The notes under the pieces are model-generated. The model was not told the origin of the DNA. It saw nothing but the letters and a program-made list of their open reading frames with translations, and made no database searches. From contig VYZB01000381.1 of assembly GCA_013397455.1 (NCBI GenBank), positions 572,478 to 636,477 on the forward strand: a DNA stretch of 64,000 nucleotides. Reading direction: 5' to 3'. The translations under genes were made by a program, and so were the position numbers. Shown here piece after piece: positions 53,798-64,000 of the stretch (position 1 is the stretch's first letter; the number at the start of each line of letters is the position of its first letter). This stretch comes from Crotophaga sulcirostris (taxonomy: Eukaryota > Chordata > Aves > Cuculiformes > Crotophagidae).

Positions 53798-56054
53798 ATA
53801 TTAAAAGTCCATCAAATACATTTTTTTCTCCTTAATATTTTCCATTAAGTTTCCTTCTGCGTAGGCTTTCCCAGAGTGTGGTGCTCTTTGCTATACGTGC
53901 TCAGGCAGCAGCTGCAAGATACCACTGAATAAGACAACAGGGAATGAAGTAAAACAGCTCAGACCCTTTGTTCAAGTCTCAAGAGGCGAGTGACTAGTTG
54001 GACTAAACTGGTGAAATCTAGAGCACTCGAGAAGAATAAACAAACAAACAAAAATCAGGCTGTTGAGTTAGGATTCACAAGATGAGGGAGAGTACTCAAA
54101 GCACTCTGCCCCCGTCCAGATCTAAATACCCCTGACACCACCAGCATCCCAAAAGACACAGCACAGGATGGCATTACACCACAGGGCCTTAAGGGCTCCT
54201 CCAGGGTTGTGTTGTCCAGGTCTCACACCACTTGAGGCCCAAATGACTTTAGCTGTGCTGTATGACCATGGAGTAGAGATGTGATAGGTGTCTAACTCTG
54301 GGTGTTTTGCTGTCTTAATATTAAATAGTCGGTACACAAAGAAACCTCTAAAGAACATGACAAGTCTCTAGATTCCACAAAGTTTGCACTGAAGTTCATG
54401 AATGCAATCAACTTTGCTTGACAACCAGTACACCTACCATCTTGTAATATGGTAGATGAAGACTCTTGAGGAACATCTCAAAGAAAACCTGACAGACCAC
54501 TTAGATGGTCTGTCTATGGGGACAAGGCATGCTGAGGTATACAGTTCCCTGTCATCATGCCTACAAACTTCAAGACTAAAACTTATAGTCAGGTAACAGA
54601 ACTTCACAAAAGAAGCAACATTTCTACATTTATAATCTATATACGTAAAGGGAAGGCCTGAATCTGTTCTACACTTCCAGAGAAAGCCTGCACAAATTCA
54701 CCTAATCAGAGACTGTGGAAAGTGTCACTTGAAAGCCAGCTGGGCCACAAGCATATTGAGAGAAATGCTCCAGATAAAAGAGGTAGAATAGCAGCATGGC
54801 ACCAGCAAGATGCACCTACTGCTATCATTCAGTAACATAACTAAAGCTGTATAACATCCAGCTGCTGAAATACAGAAAAATGAGAAAAAAAAATACAAAA
54901 CAAGAAATAAAGGTCACTTCTCTGGGTCCTTGCTGTGAGGCTGTATGCTTGTGGTTAACAGTTTCTTGGTTTTGGATAATTACCCAAAAGTTGACACAAG
55001 GGCAGAGTAAAGGTCCTCAAGAGACCTTTTCCCTTAAACAATTGAAATTTATCAACCAAGATCCAATGTAATTAAGTTAAAGCAGTTTCCCAAAAAAAGA
55101 AGATAGATTGACACAGTCCCCAAGCCTGATGGCACTTATATCCTGGTCAAAGAGGCATCTCTGGCATTCTTATCTTCCCCATGTTATACACTTGATTTTC
55201 TATTGTAGTTTCTGCTCTCCTTGTCCCTTAAGTGGATTTAGACTGGTCACCCAACTTCCTTAGAGGTAACATAAGATACTTCCTTAAAGTGCTTATTTCG
55301 ACCAAGGCAGGACAAATCCTACCAATGTTCTTCTCAAGCTAAAGCTGGCTGAAGTTTTCCTGGTCTGTAGCATTGCACCTAAAAATCCTCCAGAGATACC
55401 TCACTTACAAAAAACTATTTTTCAGAAAAGAATTCTACCCTAAATGTCCACAAGGTATTTTCAAACAAATTTGCTGTATTTTGTTCATAGCTGAAATGTA
55501 GCCTAAAAAATAACTTAAAACAGAATGTCAGGTTCTATTTTGAATGACCTGTTATCTATTTTTAATATGGAAAGAGAAAAGATTTTAGAAAAATCTATAG
55601 CCAGCACCGAAACAACAACAAAAGAACAGCACACCTCCTTCCCAAAACTTCCTATGCATCTGTCCTCCTTCTATTGCTTCCAGAAAGTGGTGATGACATA
55701 AAAGGACTGCGTTAAAAAGAACTGCAAAAAGAGAGTGGAAAGACTTATTTTTATAAAGCCTCACCTGGAAAAACAAGCTCTTCAAGTACTGCAGATCAAG
55801 AATCTCCCCATTTTTTGGCACTTTGTAATCCAAGGATGCATTCCATAGAAGTGTGTTGCCTTGCCAGAAGAGGCTATTCCATTTTATGACAATTTTGGTC
55901 TCCTTGCTCATCTTTTGTTTTAAGCTATACAGAATACATTCCTCATTCCACCACTAATACTGTTCCATAAATTCCCACCTCCTATTGGGATCTATCTACC
56001 TCTTTCCCTGAAAACAGAGCTCAATCTGCAGCATTTCCAGTAACCTAATGCTTT

Positions 56055-56075
56055 AAAAAAAAAAAAAAAAAAAAA
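56055..56075. repeat. A21 homopolymer
   Basis: A run of 21 A. No retroposed gene or LINE body was recognised upstream, so it is listed as a simple repeat rather than a retrotransposon tail. Confidence 0.8.
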
Positions 56076-59000
56076 CAACACCACGGAGGAGTTCATATCA
56101 TCATAAAGAAGTTCAATATTCAGTGGAATAAACTGAGTTACAACATCTTATTTCTGGCAGAGTAAAGCAAGTAAAGGGGAAGCTCACAGCTAACTGCCTC
56201 CAGCAGATACAGCAGTGAGTGGTGTCTGTTCCCCCTTTAACAGAGCCTTTATATGAAGCCTTGGTTTAACCATCACATTTCTCTGTCTCTCTCTTTTCTT
56301 ATTGGAAAGGATATCTGGTCCCACTAGACTCAGTAAGTTCTGTGGCATCATGGATATAAATCTCTGCCTATTTGTGGCCTAATGTGGCCATTACAGAACA
56401 AAAGATTAAAATTGCAATGATTATTTTGGGAGGGGACATAAAGGAGAAGAAAGATGAGAAAGCAGTAATTAGAAAGGCAAAGAGAACTGAAGTGAAATAA
56501 ATTGATTACTCTAGTAGACCCAAGCAAGTGTTAAGTGCTTTACTGACACATGGCATAAGGCACTATAACTCAAAGGGTAAAATACAATAAATCGACACTA
56601 TCACTAATGCCCATGTTCTTGGTTTATTAATTTTCTTTTAGCTCCCTCTCTCCATCCTGGCACTCTAAAGAAGAATGCAACGCATGCAGGCTGGGGGCAG
56701 AAGCTGAGGCAGCATACCTGGCAGCTGCTGAAACAGAACTTCAAAGTCTCAGCTCCATTTGAAAACCCATCAGACAAGAACCACTCCTCACCTTCAGCCT
56801 CTTTAGGGGCTGGTACACTTAACCACTTCAGCATGTTTGGCAGTTCTGCAGTCACTTCCAAAGCAGGTGGTGGAATGGAAAATTGTGGGAGAGCCCCAAA
56901 TCACTAAGTTGTCTCCCTCTTTCCCCAGCAGGCAGCAACACACGTGCTGACCAAGCAGGCCAGCTGACAGACCACAGGGTAGCACAGAGAACAGGGCATT
57001 TGTGATTACACCTCTGAAACTAGAGAAAAGGCCCAGGGTTACCTCAGTAAACTGGGTCGATGATATCTTCCTCCAGGAAACTGCTAAATCTCATGACAGA
57101 CAAAATCTGTCATTAGAGGAAGATGAGTAAAAGGATGTTCAGATAATTATACTGCGCAGTACAAAGAGCTGGCACATTCTAAAAAGGCAGTTCCCAGACT
57201 TGTCCAGGATTTGTTGAAAGATCCCTCTCTGTCAGACCCTGTTTGCAAAAGATGCTCAAGCTGCACAAAACTTACTTGCATCACCTACAGTTTGAAGTCT
57301 TTTACATAAGATTTCTTTCTACCTCTGCCCACAGCTGCAGGCTAGGAGGTAAGCACTAGTTTTATTTGCAGCACCTAGAAAAAAGCTTTTAGATTCTGTC
57401 CATTTAAACAGGATCCCATACTTACTATGCTTCCTCCTCCAGTGTGGACAGAGAGTCTATGATGCAGTTGTGCCAGCTCTGCTGGTCATCCCATCTGCAT
57501 ACTTTATCTACCTTTTCCCCTTGGGGTTTCAAAAGAATAGTAATCTAGGGATGGTGCTATTTTCTCAGGGATGCAACTTTGCCCAATTCCCTAAGGACTG
57601 ATTTTGGGTAGACCTTTCAATTGCTATGTCTTCTAGAGTGTATATGGGTGTTGAATATTTCTAATGACTCTGGAAACCAAAAGCCAAGAGCAGGTATCTT
57701 CAGAGGAAGTGCAATAGCTTTCATAGGAATTTGTGGTTAAAGATGAAAAAAAGTTATGCAATCCTATATTCCAATCCAATCCAATCCCTTTTTCTAGAGC
57801 CAAAATGGAATTGTTTCCTACAGCATACAGAGAAAATTGTATAATTAGTCAGAAGCTCTCAGACTCAGGAACACAGATGGGAACCATGGAATCACTGCCT
57901 CAGGAATTTCACCAAGCGATTGCATGGATGAGCACATTAAAAATGCAGCTGCAGATGCTAAATCCTTATAAGGGCAGACTGAAATATTCCAGCCACTTAG
58001 TGGAATAATATCCTTCCAAGAGTCCCCTCCTAGCATAGACAAGGCACATCAAGAGCATCCAGCATCCAATCAAGCAATCTCCATTATATGCCACTTCTTT
58101 ACACTTGATGCCTTTCCTGGTGTTTCAGCAAATATTCTAAATCAAGTAAACTTTTCTCACAAAGGCCACAACTGGTATATTTCACAGGAAACGAGGATGT
58201 AGCAATGACAAATAAGAGTCCAAACATGGCTTGAGCTGAACAGGATAACATTTACAAAGACATTAACCTTCTCGTTGCGCACCGTGTTTATGGCTCTCTA
58301 GAGACCAGAACGAGTACAAGACAGTAACCAAGTTCTCGCATAAAGGCAAATAACAGACATTAGAAAAAAAAATGGAAGTAAATACAAGAGCAGTTCTTAC
58401 CTAGTTTTGCTACCTAACAATATACACCATAAACACCAGAGTGAGATTTCAATAAACACGATGCAAACCACCATGCATTGTTTCGCAACAAGCAGAACAA
58501 TTCACAATCTACGAAGTTACCCGATATCAGGAGTTTAGATAATTTCAGAATAAGACATGCAAACAACGAAATATCCAGCACCACAATTCTACTTCCTTTC
58601 ACAGAAATGCTCCTCAGTAACACAAGCCCAATACACTCACATATTCAGGTTCTGAAAGATATTAGAGGTCATATGCTAAGAACTTGTTCTGTTCAGAAAA
58701 TATCAATAAAGAAAACCATTTCACTGCATGAATCATTCTGTCCTCTATGCCCCAAAACAACCTAGAAATTTGTGCATAACTTTTGTTCTCTTTGTACACA
58801 TAGTAGGGGATACTTCATATTTAAACCATTTGTATTAGCAGCAGCAGTAGGAAAGTGGAATTTCAGAAACAAGTGAAAACATGGCTGTGACCTTCAAAAA
58901 AAACAAAATCAGTTATGCAAATAATGTCCTGAGCAGAGTGACAAAATATTTAAATGACTGACTGAAAACTGATTGGATCCAACTTTCTTGAAATATACCA

Positions 59001-62000
59001 GAACAATCCAATTATTAAAATTGGGGGGCTGAAATTATTTTACCAGTACCTCTTAAGTTACTTTATTTAATACATTAAATAAATGCATACAATACATTTA
59101 ATTTATAAATGCAAATAAAAATCTAAAATATTTGTGAACTTTAATAGATAATGAAGAGTCATTGTTCCTGTGGAAATTTGATGAAATGAATTCCACATTA
59201 CACCACAGCTCCTTCTGGAGGGTTTTCAAATTTGAAGAAAAATTAGCCAGTTCTCAATATTCAAATCCAAACTCTATGAAAAGCAGTTGTTTCAGAAAAC
59301 CTTAATAGGCAGCCTTTGTTGGAACTGTTCATAAATGGCTAGGGGGATCGCTGTCAGTAGGAACCAAAATATCTCTCTCGGAGAATATTATAGAGACATT
59401 ACATGCAGTTCTTTATTAGGAAGAGACACATTTATCAACACATCTCATCTTAAGAGCAGAATTGCTTTTGGGGCTCTCTGAGAACTTCTAGAGCCTGTGC
59501 TTTGATCTTCCACATACACAGGTTTCCTCCCTGATTTCTTCACAACAGATGCCTTCTTTGTCGTGTTGACTGCCTGAGCTGGAAAGTCTTTAACTGCTCT
59601 TCAAATTACCATCCACCAGAAAGTATTTACAGAGAAGCCAAAATCTTTTGCATCATGAGATTGTCAAAAGAATCTTACATTCAAGTGTTTCCTAGGGGAG
59701 CTCAGATCAGAAATATATTGAATAGAACACTCTAACAAGTTATTTCAAATTTTTCTAACACCACAGTTTGATATCTTTTAGGAATCAGCCATGGAAAGCA
59801 GAAGCCACTACACTCTAAGCAGTCTGCTCTCTTTAAAGAGTATTGCAAAGTTCTTAATTGAAATCCAGAATTATTTTTTATAAGTGATAGAAGCCATACC
59901 TAGATACCTATTCATCAGTACCATAAAAGGCTAACATGTGTCAAACCCAAATTTCTGACTAATATAAAGAATATCATTCCATTTATGCACCTCTGTGGCT
60001 AAAATATCAGAAAAGAAAAACCCCTGAAAATTATACATTAGTTGTAAAAATATGTGTGAATCTGAAAGATCAAACAGTTTCTAGGAACACCAAACCTTCC
60101 TTGGTATGACTATCACCTCCTTGCAGATCTACACTCAGTCACCAGCAGCAAGAAACAAAATTCTTACAACTTACTCGATTTCTGCAACTTTTCAAAATGC
60201 TAAGTGAAAAGGAGTTGACACCTCTTCACTCATCAGTATCAGAAACAGATGGTCCAGACTTGACATTTCCTACTTCTCTTCACATAGTCTACTACACTGA
60301 AAGTTTTCTGAGCAGAATTTTGAAGAAAACTCAATTTTCAACACTGAAGACATTTAAAGCCCAACTTGGCTACCTTTTTCAAAGAGAAGATCATAATTTT
60401 TTTTTTCAGCAACAAGCAAATAAAGACTTCTTTATGCATACAAGAGATTAAGACCACATAAGCCACAGCTCTTTTGCTCAAAAGGGTGACTCTTGCACAG
60501 GTTAAGCATCCCTGACAGACAGCTGCTAGGTAGCATGTGCAGCATTGCCAGATAATATTCTTAGAGTATCTTTTCAGTCAAATCCCACATGCCAGATAGC
60601 AGAAAGATTGAAAGGGCAGTGGAAGACATTTACTGAGTCAGAAGCAATCTGAAATTCAAGCACAGAAACCATGCAACATCATGGATACCAGCAGCTGGAA
60701 CATAAACAGTGTCTTTGATAAGGCTCTCACACTTTGAAATTCCTTTTACTAAAAGTTGTTCGATTAGGGCCAATTTTCAGTAGACTTGGATCAGCCAGAC
60801 TGCCTTGGCCTCTCCCCACCTGGTTTGCTGTGGACAGTAATTGGATGAGAAACGTGAATAAAAGTTCAGTGAGTGCAACAGGAGTCTCTGAAAAACATGG
60901 TATCTTTAAGCACTACCTGGTCTTTTTGTCCTTTTTTTTTTTTTTTTAAGAACATATCCATCTCGCAACTATTGTTACAGAACGAAACCCTAGAAATAAC
61001 TGCTTATGATAAAGGACTCTGGATATATCAGTATTTCCATCCTGACGCTGCAGAGTCTACCTTTAACAGTGCATTTAAAATTTTTTGTAATTGACCTTAG
61101 TTCTGGACAATCCAATAACCAACTTTCTTGAGCCATCAAAATGCTTTCTTGCTCATTCCCAACCAAGTTTTCTTACTCAGAAAGAACTACTCACTGGCTG
61201 ATAGTATACTGTGTTGGGTAAAGACTAAGAAAGTACTGCTAACTAAGAGTGTTACTCACCATTATAATTCACACTATTCCCTAAACCAAAAGATGGCATT
61301 CTACAGTGGAGTTCTAGGTGCCCCATCTTCTTCAGATTACACAATATCTACTCACATGTACACTTCAAAAAACTGAGTTAGTGAATAGTATCATTAAGCA
61401 AAGCTGTCACCACATGCATAGAAACTGAAATACTTCCTGCTGGTTTTATGCCTCTCTTCCCCTCCCCCTTTTAGAAAAGAGTTTTTTGTTAAATGCTGGA
61501 GCCCTGCATGGCTCACACACAGCTGCTGCTTGATACCTGCAGCCCAAAGAAGCCCTGGAGAGTAACAGGTTATCATGGAGCCAACAGCATACAATTCACA
61601 AACTCTTGCGTCAGCTACAGAACTCCAGTCTAAAAGGTGGGGAAAATCAGGTGACAAAGCAGGACCTTCACAGGAAAGGCAGTCTAACACTTTCAGGGCT
61701 AGAAAATTGGTTTCTTCATGCTTTTGGCAGGAGTTTCCTATTTATATCACAGCATAAAACACAAAAAAAAGAGGGCCACACTCATTCTGAGCAAGCCAAG
61801 CTAAAGCATGACCTTGGGCTGGATGGAAAATTTGAGTGTGCATTGGTGGTAGAAACTTCACTGTACAATGGAAGGTAGCTCCAAATCAAAGCCTAGGAGG
61901 AAGAAAAACCCTTTGGCCCCTTTTGCTACCCCCTGCTCTGGCATTCACACTTGGTCACTCATGCCCTTAATTTATCTGAGCTTGACTCCAGGCCCTTTGG

Positions 62001-62234
62001 CTGCTGAATTCAGAAGTTGGTAAGCGACTGCTCCACATGAGGGCTGCCTCCTGGAAAGGCTTTCACATGAATCTAAGATCACACCCTGCTCCCAACACCT
62101 GACAGGTTTATTGAGATAGAGAAATTTGATTAGAATTATCTTGCTTTCTTGGTTGTACAATACCAATGTCTTCAACATAGCTGCTCAAGACCTTTACTCT
62201 CACCAGGAACCAAACCTCCTTTCTAACACCACCC

Positions 62235-62262
62235 TCTAGACACCTCAATTGAGGTGTCTAGA
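62235..62262. repeat. Perfect 28-bp palindrome
   Basis: The left arm TCTAGACACCTCAA at 62235-62248 is followed with no spacer by its exact reverse complement. The flanking bases are not complementary, so the symmetry is limited to 28 bp. The sequence is not a simple repeat. See the finding for why this is notable. Confidence 0.95.
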
Positions 62263-63714
62263 AAAAGGTATGGGGTGAAAAGGTATTGGGTAGACCTGGA
62301 AATCCCAAAGTACTCATAATGAGTTCAATTTCAGGACAGCCCGGAAGAGCATGAGGCAAGTAAAGGTTGCAAATCTGCCTTGTCCTTCACAAGCCTGGCT
62401 TACAAAGAGGAATTCCATTTTTACAAAGCAGCATTCTGGTGTGCGTTTGGTAGGGAGGACACAGAACATGCAGCTCCGAGATTTCAAAGTGCCTTGCTGT
62501 GACCCATAGGAATAGCACAGTTCGAAGATGGGCCCATTCAATCCCTGTGTTCTTTGGCCAGATAGACCTGCCCTAAGATCACTGCCAGAAAGGACGCTCT
62601 TCTGGGAAACTTCCCAATGCCCTTCTCAGCTGCTAACTGTGAACTAATTCCAGCAGCTATGGCATGGTAGTACGGCTTTTATTTCTACCTCACTACCTGC
62701 AAGACCAATCAACGGACAAAACTTGAAGTCCCTGTGCAGGGAAGAGTCAGGGAATGGATAAAAATACTGCTTAAAAAAAAAAATTAGGAAAGGGGAGAAA
62801 CCAGACATTCGTGGGATTCCCTGACAGCTCCGTGCAGAAGGAAGGGCTGGGTTGGAAAAAACAGGGCCTCAGGTTCCTGCCAAGCTGTCTGAAGCCTGTC
62901 CTTTCCAAATAGCTCAAAGACAGCCAAGGCTCCCTTGTAACCCTTTCAGAACTCCTCTATAGAGAAAGGCTGCTGTGGCCACAGCTGATCCCACAGAGCC
63001 CCAGACTGCTGGGGTTCCCTCATTCCTAGAAGGTTGCAAGTAGCAGAGTCATCTCCCCCAGGAGAGCTAAAGTGAGAGCTACAGCCACATTAACCCTCTG
63101 AATGCCACTCTGGAAAGCAGCTATCATGATTGAGAGGTTTAAATAAATGCAGAGAAAAAGGGAGATCTGTTGGTTGCTTTGCAACATGAAATATCTAGAA
63201 CCTACACAGGACATTTTGAAGATATCAAAGACCGTGGGTGGTCGGGGGCAGGTTATACGTCAAGTAGTGTGAGACACAAAGATTTCTAATTGTTCGATAT
63301 TGAATTAGATCCTTATTAGAACAGAAAATAGCATGTGACTTCCATCACAGTCAACAAACAAAATTCACTGTGGCAGCTGAAAGCAGGACAAGTTCACTGT
63401 CAAGGAAGAAGAAGAAAAAAAAAAGAATTGTATCAGTATGAACTGTCTATACCTGTTGCTCTGGTTTTACATTTACTGCAATGGTCAAAGAAAAACAAAT
63501 CCATATTAATAAAGAATTCCGTGTTTAGCATGGTCAGAAGCCAGCAAAATATTAGTGTAAGTTATGAGTTAGAAAATAAAGATACAATTCCGTTACTTAA
63601 ATAAAACCAGTGTTTTACTCCTACTTAACGTATTGTTTTCATTTCTTGCCATGTCTATAAAGACAGCCAGATAATTATTGGAGGGCTAGGAAGATATCGA
63701 TTTATAACTTCAAA

Positions 63715-63990
63715 AGAATGGGACTATTTAGCTTAGAATAGACAAATGAGAAGGAAGATGACAGAAACAGAGAATAAATAGTGCAGAAAATAAATCAAGC
63801 ATTTCTGTTTGCCTTCAATAAGACAAATTTGACAAATCTGGGGAAAAACAAAAAAGGGAAACTTTTGCATAATATGTAATTCATCTGTGGAACTTGCTGC
63901 TACAGCTCAATGAGACTACAGTTTTTCCAGAAAGTACAAGTTTATGATTAACAACAACATCCATTCTAGATTATGTAGAACAGAAAGTAT
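63715..63990 (+). mobile_element. Ancient CR1/L3-type LINE relic, continuing towards the window end
   Basis: GGGACTATTTAGCTTAGAAT followed by AGACAAATGAGAAGGAAGATGA near 63720 and ATTCATCTGTGGAACTTGCTG near 63880 match, in order, the 3' part of the L3/CR1 family (gactgtttagcttggaaaagagacgactgag and cacctgtggaactccttgcc, recalled). Heavily mutated. Confidence 0.65.
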
Positions 63991-64000
63991 TGCGAGAACT

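Larger units (their letters stand above)
44488..64000 (-). other. TTLL5: TTLL5 intron upstream of the 44.3 kb exon (and possibly more)
   Basis: No further TTLL5 exon was found. The next one should end in phase 2 with a Gln codon split CA|G. The stretch carries ancient CR1/L3 relics at 46.6-47.7, 52.2 and 63.7-64.0 kb, a CR1 fragment at 49.8 kb, the second hAT copy at 50.9-51.1 kb, a polypyrimidine tract at 53.75 kb, an A21 run at 56055-56075 and a perfect palindrome at 62.2 kb. It is otherwise AT-rich without recognisable genes. Confidence 0.6.

Noticed and set aside
55759..55911. Exon-like - strand frame MSKETKIVIKW... ending CAG|GTGAGG
   Set aside because: It has no polypyrimidine acceptor upstream, ends in phase 0 (incompatible with the next TTLL5 exon) and has no recognised family.
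56710..56905. Exon-like - strand frame ending CAG|GTATGC, with a plausible acceptor near 56848
   Set aside because: It would leave in phase 0, but the TTLL5 exon at 44.3 kb needs a phase 2 donor upstream, and the sequence does not resemble TTLL5.

Overview
The window is nuclear DNA from a vertebrate, almost certainly a bird. It has spliced genes with consensus GT/AG junctions, a TGF-beta family ligand very close to avian TGFB3, and many CR1-type LINE fragments, including avian-style CR1 3' ends. I cannot name the species. There are no operons, CRISPR arrays, phage genes or other bacterial systems, and I recognised no tRNA or rRNA gene.

Layout. Positions 1 to about 13.7 kb hold the 3' part of TGFB3 on the + strand: the end of intron 1, exons 2 to 7 with all splice phases agreeing, the TGA stop at 12677-12679, and a 3'UTR of about 1 kb ending near an AATAAA at 13662. 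Exon 1 (signal peptide and start of the prodomain) lies upstream of the window. From about 27.4 kb onward the - strand carries three exons of the 3' part of TTLL5, a tubulin polyglutamylase and nuclear-receptor coactivator, at 44310-44487, 36154-36368 and 27404-27489. Their phases join exactly (0 then 2) and the product matches the TTLL5 C-terminus. TTLL5 and TGFB3 are therefore tail-to-tail, as in mammals. The last short TTLL5 exon and its poly(A) site should lie between about 13.7 and 27.4 kb, and the preceding exon should lie above 44.5 kb; I could not locate either with confidence.

The rest is intron and intergenic DNA with transposon remains. Younger CR1 copies on the - strand lie at 28.3-28.9 and 34.4-35.3 kb, with shorter pieces at 27.8, 41.4 and 49.8 kb. 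Much older CR1/L3-type remains lie at 3.0, 32.7-33.1, 46.6-47.7, 52.2 and 63.7-64.0 kb. Two inverted copies of one short non-autonomous hAT transposon, at 11450-11657 and 50896-51098, each have a perfect 8-bp target duplication.

The two genes are neighbours, not partners in a pathway. TGFB3 makes a secreted growth factor whose mature domain (112 residues, nine cysteines) is encoded by exons 5 to 7 behind an RKKR furin site. TTLL5 modifies tubulin inside the cell. The least explained sequence objects are a perfect 28-bp palindrome at 62235-62262, the hAT pair, a 47-nt pure polypyrimidine tract at 53751, and a 203-codon open frame inside TGFB3 intron 2.
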